The notes under the pieces are model-generated. The model saw only the letters and a list, made by a program, of their open reading frames with translations, was not told the DNA's origin and did not search any database. A program made the position numbers and the translations under genes. A DNA stretch of 64,000 bases from Myxococcales bacterium (GTDB lineage Bacteria; Myxococcota_A; UBA796; GCA-2862545). The stretch covers positions 1-64,000 of the forward strand of contig JAHQVJ010000031.1 in NCBI GenBank assembly GCA_019634415.1, given 5' to 3'. The stretch's first letter is position 1; each line of letters starts with the position of its first letter. Shown one piece after another: positions 39,915-49,600 of this stretch.

Positions 39915-41632
39915 AGGGCGGCGTAGGCCGCCGACGCGCCCGCGACGTGCAACGCACCGAGCTTGCGGGCGAGGGTGCGGTCCGCGGGGGACGTGGCCAA
40001 CACCACGCTGCGGGTCAGATCCAGGCCGTGGCTGCGCGCGAGCCACACCGCCAGACCCACCAAGGGCTTCCGGCACCAGCACACCGGCGGTCCTGCGGGA
40101 TGGGGGCAGATGGCCACGTGGACCTCGAGATCGAGATCGGCGAGCCGCGCCTTCACCGCTTGCTCGGCGGTGGTCCGCGGCCGCTCGGGGTCCCAGCCGA
40201 TGACCAGGATCGGGAGCCCCTTCGGCGGAGGGCTCTGCGCGAGCTCGTCGAGGTGGCCCGGGTCCACCAGCAACGCTGCTCGGCCCGTGGCGGGGTCGCG
40301 CTCGAAGGGCACCTCCACGACGGCGGCGAGGCCTTCGTCGGTCTGCGGGGGCTCCTCGGTGGCGCGGTAGCGGTACAGCGCGCGAGGGGGGATCACGCCC
40401 GTGCCCTTCTTGGCCAGCCTCGCGATGTCGTCGGGCTCGGGCAGGGTGCCCAGCTGGTCGAGCATTCGCTCCACCACGTTGCGCTCGCAGTCCGCCTCCT
40501 CCGTCCGCACCCACTCGCAGGTGACCGGCACGCCGTGGGCCCAGGCCGCCTCGATCACGTCGTTGCGGGAGGCTCGGGTGGGGTAGGTGTTGTCGAGCAC
40601 CACCGTGCGCGTGCCGCTCGCCAGTAGCTCCCCCAGCGGTCGCAGGAGCTTGCGGAGGGTGCCGCCGCGCTCGTCGCGGTTCAGTCGCTCGTAGCCGGCC
40701 TCGACCCAAGCCTGGGCTCGGGTCGTCTTGCCGGATCCGGGGCTGCCCATCACGATGCGCACCTCCCCGTCGGCCTGTGGGTCTGGAGCCCGCGAGGAGC
40801 GCGGTGCTCGCAGCCACGCGTGGCGGGGGAAGGCATGGTCCAGCTTCGCCAGCGCCTCGGGGTGGAGTGGCGCTCGCTCCGCCTGGAGGCAGTCGGCCAC
40901 CGTGGAGGGTCGAGTGGGTCCGGGCACGGGCCAGATCCCGAGGTCGAGCAGCCACTTCAGCACGACGCGCTGGGGGGAGCCGTCGTCGGCAGCGACTGCG
41001 GCCAGGGTGTCGTGTCGGGTGATGCGCGCGCTCTTGGATCCACCGCCAAAGGGCCGGTAGCCCCACACGTCGATGCCCTCGGCCAGGCACACCTCCACGA
41101 TCCCCGAGCGCAGGGCGCTCGGATCGAGCGGGCCGAAGGGGATCTGCACGCAGTCCACCTGCACCCACTCCTGTGCCTGACGGAGCTGGTGCACCCCGAT
41201 GTTGGACAGGCCCACGCGCTCGATCACGCCCTGCTGCTGCAGCTTCGCGAGCGCCTTGGCACTGGTCTGGATGGGCACCCGCGGATCGGGCACGTGTAGG
41301 AAGTACAGCGCGATCCTGTCGACGCCGAGCCGGTGGCGGCTGGCCTCGGCGGCGTGCAGCAGGTGGCGCTGGCGTCCGTCGGGGATCCAACGTGGTCCGC
41401 GCCGCACGAGGCCGCCTTTGGTGGCGACCCGGACCTCGTGGGCCACGGGTGCCAGCAGACGCTCCGCATCCCCGGGCGCCTCGCCGTACACGTCGGCGAC
41501 GTCCAGCCACGCAACCCCACACTGCACCGCGTGCGCCAGTGTCGCGCGCGCGTGCTCATCGGCCTGCAACGCGAGGTGTTGTGTGCCGAGCACCACGCGT
41601 GGTGGCCCTCCGGCTCGGGTGCGTTGCGCCAC
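39887..41632 (-). CDS. Fusion of aldo/keto reductase, polynucleotide kinase-like and HAD-like domains
   Basis: 581 residues in three modules. Residues 1-280: aldo/keto reductase with the full catalytic tetrad Asp44, Tyr49 (in D-V-Y-G), Lys72 and His113 (in L-H-V-P-D). Residues 290-430: P-loop kinase with G-S-P-G-S-G-K-T-T near 296 and V-V-L-D-N-T-Y-P-T-R near 345, followed by R-Y-R-A-T-E-E-P-P-Q-T-D-E-G-L, all typical of 5'-polynucleotide kinases of the T4/PNKP type. Residues 440-575: HAD phosphatase-like part with C-P-H-P-A-G-P-P-V-C-W-C-R-K-P near 509 as in HisB/GmhB-type enzymes, but without a normal D-x-D-x-T nucleophile. The role may be nucleic acid end or nucleoside repair; this is inferred. 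Confidence 0.82.
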   Translation of the reverse strand: MAQRTRAGGPPRVVLGTQHLALQADEHARATLAHAVQCGVAWLDVADVYGEAPGDAERLLAPVAHEVRVATKGGLVRRGPRWIPDGRQRHLLHAAEASRHRLGVDRIALYFLHVPDPRVPIQTSAKALAKLQQQGVIERVGLSNIGVHQLRQAQEWVQVDCVQIPFGPLDPSALRSGIVEVCLAEGIDVWGYRPFGGGSKSARITRHDTLAAVAADDGSPQRVVLKWLLDLGIWPVPGPTRPSTVADCLQAERAPLHPEALAKLDHAFPRHAWLRAPRSSRAPDPQADGEVRIVMGSPGSGKTTRAQAWVEAGYERLNRDERGGTLRKLLRPLGELLASGTRTVVLDNTYPTRASRNDVIEAAWAHGVPVTCEWVRTEEADCERNVVERMLDQLGTLPEPDDIARLAKKGTGVIPPRALYRYRATEEPPQTDEGLAAVVEVPFERDPATGRAALLVDPGHLDELAQSPPPKGLPILVIGWDPERPRTTAEQAVKARLADLDLEVHVAICPHPAGPPVCWCRKPLVGLAVWLARSHGLDLTRSVVLATSPADRTLARKLGALHVAGASAAYAALQGSGGSAM

Positions 41633-41633
41633 G

Positions 41634-41664
41634 GACTACCCCCGGCTGCGTTGGGAGGGTAGTC
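41634..41664. promoter_or_regulatory. Inverted repeat in a divergent promoter region
   Basis: GACTACCC at 41634-41641 and GGGTAGTC at 41657-41664 form a perfect 8-bp inverted repeat with a 15-base spacer, filling half the 63-base gap between the fusion gene (start 41632) and the pseudokinase gene (start 41696). It could be an operator serving both. Confidence 0.4.
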
Positions 41665-41695
41665 TAGCCCCGCTCGAAAAAGGGGTGCCCTACTC

Positions 41696-43162
41696 GTGCT
41701 GCAGCCAGGCCAGGTCGTCGCCGGTCACACCATCGGCGAACAATTGGGAGAGGGACCGCTGACGGCCACGTGGCTCGTGGAGGGTGCAGGAGGCACCATC
41801 ACCGGGGTGCTGCGTCTGCTGTTGGTGCGTCTGCCCGACTTCCGGGCGCGCTTCCAGGGAGCCGCCGAGGTGTTGATGGGACTGCGCCACCCGAACCTGG
41901 TGCGCCTGCGCGACTTCGTCGAGGTGGACGGCCTGGTGGGGGTGGTGTCGGAGTACGTGGAGGGCGGAAACCTCGGCGCGTGGTCCAAGCGAGGCGCTCG
42001 GTCCGCCGAGCGCATGGTGCCCGTCTTCTACCAGATGGCTCAGGGAGTGGGCGCAGCCCACGACGCCGGGCTGCTCCACCGCAACCTCAAGCCCACCAAG
42101 GTCCTGGTCACACGGGCGGGTGTGCCGAAGGTGGCGGGGTTCGCGCTGGGCAAGGCCTCCGCACAGGACCTGCACACCAACACCGAGGTCGGCACGACCT
42201 TCGGAACGCCCCAGTACATGCCCCCCGAGCAGTTTCGCGGGGTGGCTGGAGTGGACGTGCGGGCCGATCTGTTCGCCATGGGCTGCGTGCTCTACGAGAT
42301 GCTCACGGGGAAGCGCGCCTTTGGTGGCGACGACCTGTTGCAGACCTACAAAGCCGTGCACACCAGCAGCTACGATCCCCTCCCAGCGGGGGTGCCCGCC
42401 GGACTGGTGGGCATCGTGGCAGATCTGCTGGATCCGGATCCCGATCAGCGGCCGTCCTCGGTGGCCGACTTGCTCGCTCGCATGCACGAAGATCCCGAGA
42501 TCCACGAGCTGGTGGCCTCGATTCCGGAGCCCGTCCCCGAGCCGGAGTGGTCGGCGTACTCCGACACGCCGTCGGCGGGATCCTCGGTGCCCCCGTTGCC
42601 TCCCGCGCTGGCCGCAGCGACGTCGTTGCCACCGACGATCGACGATCTTCACCCGGTGGATCCTCGTTCGGCACCTCTGATCTCGGAGACGCCCCCGCCG
42701 ATGGCGCCCCCGCCCGAGGCGCTGCCTCAGGGGGCCTCGGAGGTGCCTTCGCCCGCCACGCCGCCGCCGCGGGTGGCGCCTCCGCCTCCGCCCCCCGTGC
42801 CACCAGAGCTGGAGGCCGGACCTCACGAGCTGGGGACAGGTACCCCAGTGGAGCCGAGGCGCCATGCGGGCGCTCCGTCGCTTCCCCCACCGCCGGGCCT
42901 GGCCGAGGCGATGCCGCGCCATCACGCGCCCACGCCTTCGGAGGGAGCCGGAGCGGCCTACAGCCAGCCGCTCTACCAAGATGCCCCGGCGTCGGGGGGC
43001 CGTCGTGTGGGCTCGGTGGTGGTGCCACCTCCGGCGCTGCCCCGAACACCTCAGGCGGCGGGCATGCCACCCATGTGGCAGCTCGTGGTCATCGCTGCCT
43101 CCCTCGCCGTGATGCTGCTCGCCGGTGTGGCCGTGGTGCTGGCGCTGCTGCTCACACCGTAG
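41696..43162 (+). CDS. Membrane-anchored Ser/Thr pseudokinase
   Basis: 488 residues: kinase fold (about 10-265), a 190-residue Pro-rich linker, and a C-terminal transmembrane helix (about 465-486) with only a few residues beyond. Motif losses: the VAIK lysine position reads V-L-R-L-L, the catalytic loop is H-R-N-L-K-P-T-K (catalytic Asp replaced by Asn), and the Mg-binding DFG is A-G-F-A. The APE segment (P-P-E-Q) and the D-x-F-A-M-G helix are kept, so the fold is intact but catalysis is very unlikely. It is divergent from the fusion gene and convergent with the small acidic gene. Confidence 0.82.
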   Translation: MLQPGQVVAGHTIGEQLGEGPLTATWLVEGAGGTITGVLRLLLVRLPDFRARFQGAAEVLMGLRHPNLVRLRDFVEVDGLVGVVSEYVEGGNLGAWSKRGARSAERMVPVFYQMAQGVGAAHDAGLLHRNLKPTKVLVTRAGVPKVAGFALGKASAQDLHTNTEVGTTFGTPQYMPPEQFRGVAGVDVRADLFAMGCVLYEMLTGKRAFGGDDLLQTYKAVHTSSYDPLPAGVPAGLVGIVADLLDPDPDQRPSSVADLLARMHEDPEIHELVASIPEPVPEPEWSAYSDTPSAGSSVPPLPPALAAATSLPPTIDDLHPVDPRSAPLISETPPPMAPPPEALPQGASEVPSPATPPPRVAPPPPPPVPPELEAGPHELGTGTPVEPRRHAGAPSLPPPPGLAEAMPRHHAPTPSEGAGAAYSQPLYQDAPASGGRRVGSVVVPPPALPRTPQAAGMPPMWQLVVIAASLAVMLLAGVAVVLALLLTP

Positions 43163-43178
43163 GCACGCACGCCTCCGA

Positions 43179-43640
43179 TCAGCCGTCGTCGGGCTCGTCG
43201 GAGGCCTCGTCGATGAGGCGATCGAGCTGATCCCGCGTCATCGTCCAGTCCACGGGATGGCGCTCGCCGTCGGAGTCGACCCGGGTGCGTCGGATGTCGG
43301 TGCCGTCGGGTGCCACGTCGACCTCGAAGTACTCCTGTCGTCGGTCGGGTGGACTTCGCAGGCGGGCGCCTCCGAGCTCCGGCGCCACCTCCACGGGCTG
43401 GACCCGATCGGGCAGGGCGCGCAGGCGCTCCGGCAGCGCCGCTGCCTCCCGCTTCACGTCGACCTCCTTCTCGCGCCGCACCCGCACGCCACGGATTCGC
43501 ACGCCCAGCCGATCCACGTCCACCACGTCGACCTCGGCCTGGCCGCTGCCCGTGTCCACCTCCACCGTGCCCGTCGGGCCCTCGAGCTCGTCGAGGGCCT
43601 CGTCGAGGGGTGTGTCTGCGCCTCCGCCATTCCGGCTCAT
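43179..43640 (-). CDS. Charged hypothetical protein coupled to SpoVR
   Basis: 153 residues, highly charged and without signal or membrane segment. A central run V-E-V-D-T-G-S-G-Q-A-E-V-D-V-V-D-V-D suggests short beta strands; the C-terminus R-D-Q-L-D-R-L-I-D-E-A-S-D-E is helical. No family recognised. Its start overlaps the SpoVR stop (ATGA), so it is translated with spoVR and is probably a partner of that stress-response group. Confidence 0.62.
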   Translation of the reverse strand: MSRNGGGADTPLDEALDELEGPTGTVEVDTGSGQAEVDVVDVDRLGVRIRGVRVRREKEVDVKREAAALPERLRALPDRVQPVEVAPELGGARLRSPPDRRQEYFEVDVAPDGTDIRRTRVDSDGERHPVDWTMTRDQLDRLIDEASDEPDDG

Positions 43641-45190
43641 GAGACCTGCGCCTCCTTCTCTTGCTGAGTCGCCTTGCGCTTGGTGCGCTTGAGCTCGGAT
43701 CCGTCGTGAGACAACCGGATCCCCTTGCCATCGACGGTGGTGTCGAGGTGGACGGGCCGCCCCCAGAGCGCCTGCAGGTTCGCCAGGGTCACGGCGGCCC
43801 AGTCCAGCTGGATGTCGAGCCCCTCGTGCTGGTGCCACAGCCGCAGCTCGCCTCGGTTGGCATGGTTGCCGTCGATCACGTAGACCCGTGGGGTGCCGCG
43901 GCTGGCGAGCATCTGGAGCAGCTGCCGCTTCACGTCCTCGAACTCGCGGCTGTCGATCACCCACTCGCGCGCCTTGGCGTCGTACTTCGTGGTGAAGAAG
44001 CCCATCTCCCGGCAGAAGTCGGCCGTGAGGAAGGTGTCGAGGAAGGTGATGTCGTTGTGAGTGCGGCGCACCTCGTAGATCTTCTCGCGCCCCAGCCCCG
44101 CACCCGTGTCCCACGCCTTCTGCTCCCGCGGATCGGTGCACTCGAGCCAGTCCTTGCCGAACCGGCCCTTGTTCCAGCGGTCCTCGATGTGGCGAAACAG
44201 CTCTACGCCCATCTTGTAGGGGTTGAGCCTGCCTGGCTGCTGGTACACCGTGCCCGAGTGATGGTCGGCGTAGTCGATCACCTCGTCGTCCGACAGGATG
44301 TCGCGCGTCATCATGTGGGTGTGCCAGTACGTGGCCCACCCCTCGTTCATGATCTTGGTCTGGCCCTGGGGCGCGAAGTAGTAGGCCTCGTCGCGGATGA
44401 TGCCCATGATCTCCTGCTTCCAGCGCGGCATCTGGGCGTGCTGCAGCAGGAACCCCAGCACGTCTCGGACGGGCTCCTCCGGGAACGAGCGCATTCGGTC
44501 CAGCTCCTCGGCCTTCTTCTTGCGCTGGGCGGCCAGGAACTCCGGCGGGTTGATGTGGGGATCCATGTAGGACTTGGCGGGGAGCCGACCGATGCTGCCG
44601 TCGGACTCCGCCCGCTCGATGTCTTCCTCGGTGTGGACTCGAGCCCGCTTGATGTGCGGTAGGAAGGGATCGATCAGGTTGTCGATGGACAGCACTTGAT
44701 CGATGAAGTGCTCCACCTGGCTCTGGCCCTGCCGGTCGGCGATGCGCCGGATCTTCGACGCATGGTTCGCCATCTGGTCGAGCATGCGCCGGTTGGTGTG
44801 ACCGAACCAAAGGTTGTTCTTGAAGAAGTCGACGTGGCCGTAGACGTGGGCCATCACGAGCTTCTGGTCCACCAGCAGGTTGTTGTCGAGGAGGTAGGCG
44901 TAGGACGGATCGGTGTTGATCACCATCTCGTAGATCTTCGACAAGCCGTACTCGTACGACTTCTGCATCTCGAGGTACTCCATGCCGAATCGCCAGTGGG
45001 GGTACCGCGTGGGGAACCCGCCATAGGCGGCCAGCATGTTCATCTCCTCGTAGGTGACCATCTCGAAGATCGTGTCGAAGAAGTCCAGCCCGTGCCCCGC
45101 GGCGAGCTCCTGGATCATGTCGCGCGCGTCTACGAGCTCGGGCGCGAGCTTGCGCCCCTCACGCAGCATTCGGGAACTGGTTCGACCCAT
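43637..45190 (-). CDS. spoVR: SpoVR-family protein
   Basis: 517 residues, cytosolic. Hallmarks of SpoVR/YcgB: F-E-M-V-T-Y-E-E-M-N-M-L-A-A-Y-G-G-F-P near residue 42, the repeated N-N-L-L-V-D-Q-K-L-V-M-A-H-V-Y-G-H block, and N-E-G-W-A-T-Y-W-H. In Bacillus SpoVR affects spore cortex formation, while in other bacteria the family is linked to the DUF444 protein and PrkA kinase under starvation or alkaline stress. GGAGG precedes the start. The DUF444 gene lies on the same strand 193 bases upstream; that gap holds no gene. Confidence 0.93.
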   Translation of the reverse strand: MGRTSSRMLREGRKLAPELVDARDMIQELAAGHGLDFFDTIFEMVTYEEMNMLAAYGGFPTRYPHWRFGMEYLEMQKSYEYGLSKIYEMVINTDPSYAYLLDNNLLVDQKLVMAHVYGHVDFFKNNLWFGHTNRRMLDQMANHASKIRRIADRQGQSQVEHFIDQVLSIDNLIDPFLPHIKRARVHTEEDIERAESDGSIGRLPAKSYMDPHINPPEFLAAQRKKKAEELDRMRSFPEEPVRDVLGFLLQHAQMPRWKQEIMGIIRDEAYYFAPQGQTKIMNEGWATYWHTHMMTRDILSDDEVIDYADHHSGTVYQQPGRLNPYKMGVELFRHIEDRWNKGRFGKDWLECTDPREQKAWDTGAGLGREKIYEVRRTHNDITFLDTFLTADFCREMGFFTTKYDAKAREWVIDSREFEDVKRQLLQMLASRGTPRVYVIDGNHANRGELRLWHQHEGLDIQLDWAAVTLANLQALWGRPVHLDTTVDGKGIRLSHDGSELKRTKRKATQQEKEAQVS

Positions 45191-45383
45191 GCATCGACCT
45201 CCACTCGATCATCGACGGCTCGTAGACCCTTCTCTCCGTCAGGTGAGCCACAGCGCTTCCGCGAGGCGGTTCCGGAGAGACGGGCGCGGACAAGAACGGC
45301 GAAGAGTAGGTGGTCTGCTGTTTAGTATTGTGCCCCAGTTCGGACGTTCGCGCCGGTCACGATCCGCCCTTGACGCCCGCGGG

Positions 45384-46466
45384 TCAGCGCCCGCGACCGA
45401 GCAGCTCCTTGATGGAGTCCATGATCGATTCGCGGTTGGGGATGCGCGACAAGCACACGGCCTCCTGTTCGTCGAAGGCCTCGGCGAGGTCCTTGATGAA
45501 CTGTCCGGAGCCGTACTGGCTGTCGACCTGGGCGTAGCTGAACTGGTTCGCCACGGGGATGATGCGTTGCTCGAGCAGCTCGATGCAGGTCCGCGTGTCG
45601 GACTGTGACCAGTTGTCTCCGTCGGAGAAGTGGAAGGGGTAGATGTTCCACTCGGAAGGGGAGTACTCGCGCTCGAGGATCTCGAGGCACAGCTTGTAGG
45701 CGCTGCTGATCAGCGTGCCGCCGGACTCTCGCGTGCGGAAGAACGTGTCGCGATCCACCTCGCGGGCCGTGGCGTCGTGGATGATGAAGCGCGTGTCGAC
45801 GTCGTCGTAGTTGTGGCGCAACCAGGTGTCGATCCAGAAGGCCTCGCTGCGCACGATCTCCTTCTGCTCACGGCCCATGGAGCCAGACACGTCCATCATG
45901 TAGACGACGACGGCGGCCGAGCGAGGCTCCTTGTCCATCTCGTAGGTGCGGTAGCGCTTGTCGTCCTTGATGGGAACGACGATGGGCTTGCGGGGATCGT
46001 AGGTCCCGCTGGCGATGGAGCGCTTCAGCGCCTGCTTGAAGGTGCGCTTGTTGTGGCGCAGCGACTCGGGGCCGACGACGGAGATTCCGGTGTAGCGAGC
46101 CTTGTCGGCAGCAGCCTCTCGCTGTCCACGAGGCTCGATCCGAGGCAGCTCCAGCTCCTCGCCGAGGATCTCGGCCAGCTCGTCCACGCTGATCTCGACC
46201 TCGAGCATGTGATCGCCTGGCGCGTCGCCCGCTCGCGGGCCTTGGCCGGAGCCGTCTCCGGAGTCGCCTTCGCCCTGGCCCACACCCTGGTTGTTGTCGC
46301 CGTAGCGAAGACGGGGGATCCCGATCTGAGGCAGGGGGATGCTCACCATCTCCTTGCCCTTGCGCCCGACGAGCTCACCGCTCGACATGTACCGGCGCAG
46401 GTCCTTGCGCACACGGCCCTTCACGATGTCGCGGAAGCGACCTAGATCGCGATCGATACTCAGCAT
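45384..46466 (-). CDS. DUF444 (YeaH/YhbH) family protein
   Basis: 360 residues. The N-terminus [15 protein letters not shown], the [12 protein letters not shown] segment and the [12 protein letters not shown] motif (a von Willebrand A-type metal site, D-x-S-x-S) are characteristic. In other bacteria DUF444 genes sit between prkA and spoVR and act in stress and stationary-phase survival. Here prkA is not adjacent. ATG 46466 is chosen because AGGAGG lies at a good distance upstream. Confidence 0.93.
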   Translation of the reverse strand: MLSIDRDLGRFRDIVKGRVRKDLRRYMSSGELVGRKGKEMVSIPLPQIGIPRLRYGDNNQGVGQGEGDSGDGSGQGPRAGDAPGDHMLEVEISVDELAEILGEELELPRIEPRGQREAAADKARYTGISVVGPESLRHNKRTFKQALKRSIASGTYDPRKPIVVPIKDDKRYRTYEMDKEPRSAAVVVYMMDVSGSMGREQKEIVRSEAFWIDTWLRHNYDDVDTRFIIHDATAREVDRDTFFRTRESGGTLISSAYKLCLEILEREYSPSEWNIYPFHFSDGDNWSQSDTRTCIELLEQRIIPVANQFSYAQVDSQYGSGQFIKDLAEAFDEQEAVCLSRIPNRESIMDSIKELLGRGR

Positions 46467-46620
46467 GCGGTGCGCCTCCTTCCTCAGTGTCACCCGCCTA
46501 CCGCCCGGCGGCTCGGATTAAACGAGGCCCGGCGGTGACGTTTCGTGACAACCGGACCCTCAGAGAGGTCGGTCCGGTCCGGTGATCGACCCGTACAATG
46601 CGCGCGGAATCGGGAGTCCG

Positions 46621-49600
46621 ATGCGTGCCGTGTTCGTATTCAGTGTCGTCCTCGGGGGTTGCCTGCGGGGAGGTCCCACCGAGGACGACCCCACCCTCTC
46701 CACCGGCACACCACGGGCCCCGGTGCTGCAGGTGGAGCCGCTGCAGGCGCGCGTGCCTCCAGGCGCCCAGATCACCCCTGTGGACCTGGGCTCCCAGGAG
46801 ATCACCTGCCGTCTCGTGACGAACGCGTCGGGGGCAGAGCTGGCAGGCTGCACCTGGACCGCCGGTCCCACCGATGGCGTCGACGAGGTGGAGGTCACGT
46901 CAGTGGGATCGGAGCCCGTCGTCGCTCGCTACTCGGTGTCGTCGGATGCGGTCTTCGGGGTGGTGGGGGAGCGGATCTTCCTGCCCCTGGGCCACGCCTT
47001 CGTGCCCGAGTTCACGGCGGGGACCCAGCTGGTGGATGCCGAGGTGGCCGGGTCGGGCCTGCGCATCGACGAGGCCGGCTGGTTGGGGGAGGCCGAGGGC
47101 GCCTACGTGGTGAGCATCCGGGATCGCTACGTGGCGTCGCTGTCCACGCAGGTCTTGGTGGACGTCGCGGCGCCACGCGCCCACACGCCCCGGCGAGATG
47201 GAGAGGACACGCTCTGGGGCGACGTGATCGGCGCAGACGTGGACGGCGATGGCTACGCGGACGCGGTGGTGGCCTCGCCCGAGGTGGCGCTGGGCGCCCA
47301 CTACTCGGGTGCCGTGCACATCTACCCAGGCGGTCGCGATGGCCTGGGCCCACCGATCCACAGCTACACCACGGATCAGCAGGGTGCCTGGCTGGGGCGC
47401 GACATCGCGCTGGGGGATGTGGACGACGACGGGAACCTCGATCTCGCCATCGGCATCAGCAGCTGGGACGAGGGAGACCGGGACCGGGGCCAGGTGGAGA
47501 TCTATCGGGGGGTGTCGGGCGGGTTCTTCGAGCTGGAGCCCTGGTTCCAGGCGACGGGGGAGCTCGCCTTCGACCAGCTCGGCTCCTCGGTGGAGCTGTG
47601 TGACGTCGACGGTGATGGGCACGACGACCTCGTCGTCGGAGCCGTTGGAGTAGAGGATCGCACCGTGGACCCCATCGCCTTCGGGGAGGGGGCGGTGTTC
47701 GTCTTCGAGGGAAGCGACAGCGGGATGTCGACCGCGCCGCGCTGGGTCGTGTACTCCGGGCAGGGGGGCGGGCAGATGGGTCGCGCCCTGGCGTCGGGAG
47801 ACGTCGATGCGGACGATCGGTGCGACGTCACCGTCTCCTCGGTCGCCGTGGCCCTCGACGGTGACGGGACCGACGGTGCGGTCTGGCTGGTGCGAGGCGC
47901 CACCTTCGTCGCTGGTGGGCGTGGGGTGGTGGAGCCCGATCGAGTGTACGTGCCCTCGGGGCCCGACCCGAACGTGCAGATGGGTCGCGCATTGGCCATG
48001 GGCGACGTGGATGGCGACGATCTCGACGACGTGGTGGCGGGCGCGTGGCGGTGGGACGACTCGGGCGTCTCCAACGGCGCGGTGTTCGTGTTCGTCGAGG
48101 CGGACCACGTCGACGTGCCCTTCGGCGGCTCCGTCTCCTCCGAAGCGGCCTTCGCCACCATTCGAGGGAACGAGCCCTACGACTACCTCGGTGTGGGCGT
48201 GTCCGTGGCGGACGGAGCGGTGTGGGTGGGGGCGGGCGGAGGCGAGGCGACCCAGTTCTCGGCTGACGACGTCGGCGCGGTCGGCCGCTTCGAGGGACAG
48301 GAGCTGCAGCGAGACATGGTGCTGGCGGATGCCTCGCAGCTGTGGTGGAACCAGGAGTCGGGGAGCTTCTTCGGCACCGTGGTGGGGGTGGTGGGCGACA
48401 CGAACGGCAGTGGCACTTCCGAGATCGTGACCCTGGCCGGGCGCGACGATCGGTGGGGCGCCAACGCAGGCGCTGCGTACGTGTTGCACGCCAGTGGCGA
48501 CGTCGAGCCGCTGGAGTGGCCGGGGGAGGCTGCGGGGAGCCACTTCGGAGACACCGGCTCCGTGGCGTTCGTCGCTCCCGTCGCAAAGGGCTCGCCAGAT
48601 CTGGTGGTGGGTGCCTGGGGGGCCGCTGGAGAGGCGCGCCACAACGTGGGTGCCGCGTTCCGCTTCTCGGCAAGCGAGGGCCTGGCGGGTGTGGACACGG
48701 TCTACACCGATCGGCCCACGCAGGGCTCCAGCGACCGGTTCGGCCATGGCGTCAGCGCTGCGGGAGACTTCGACGGAGATGGTGTCGAGGACTTGGTCGT
48801 CGTGGCATTCGACGGGGACCGGCCCGGCGTCTTCGGGGTTCCCTTCACCAATCCGGCCGAGTGTCCGGGGTCGACGAGCAACTCGGGGAGTGCCCTGGTG
48901 TTCTCGGGAAGCTCCATCGAGCCCTCCTTCGCGTTCTATGGCGCTCAGGTGGCCGATCGCTTCGAGGTGGTCGCGGGTGGCTTCGATCACGACGGGGATG
49001 GCTACGACGACGTGGTGGTGGGATCCACGCTGGCGGGGGAGGGCGGCGGCATCACGCTGGTGCGAGGACGCCCCAAGGGGGATGGCATCGAGGTGATCTG
49101 CGAGCCTTCACGCTGGTACGGGGTGGGCGCCGCTCGCCGCTTCGGTTCGTCGGTGGCCGGGCTGGGCGATCTGGACCGTGATGGGTGTGACGAGCTCGGC
49201 GTCGGCACGGAGGTCGACGATCTGGGCTTCGTCAACGCTGGTTCTCTGCGCGTCTTGTGGGGCTACGGCGCGGCGTGCCGCTCCACGATGCCTCAGGTCA
49301 CGACCTTGGTCGCGGCCGGTGAGGAGCAGAGGATGGGCACGGCGCTGGCCGGCGGACACGACGTGGACGACGACGGGGTGCCCGACCTCATCGTGGGAGG
49401 CGAGACTGCGCAACGTGATGGCGAGGTGGTCGGTGCGTTCTGGCTGCTGAGCGGCAAGTGGGTGGCCTCTCGGTCTCGTCAGCCGGCGTCGACCTTTCCC
49501 GCGCACACACAGACGGAGTGGCACATCGTGCCTGCGGACAGCGTGGTGCACGGCTCGCAGCCCAGCGGAGGGCTGGGAACTTCCTTGGCCTTCCTGCCCG

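Noticed and set aside
38868..41522. Long minus-strand open frame overlapping the peroxidase and fusion genes
   Set aside because: It is in a different frame from the fusion gene and crosses the opposite-strand peroxidase; its peptide is Arg/Pro-rich without motifs.
45191..45383. Small gene between DUF444 and spoVR
   Set aside because: No frame with a ribosome-binding site, start and coding-like composition was found in this gap.
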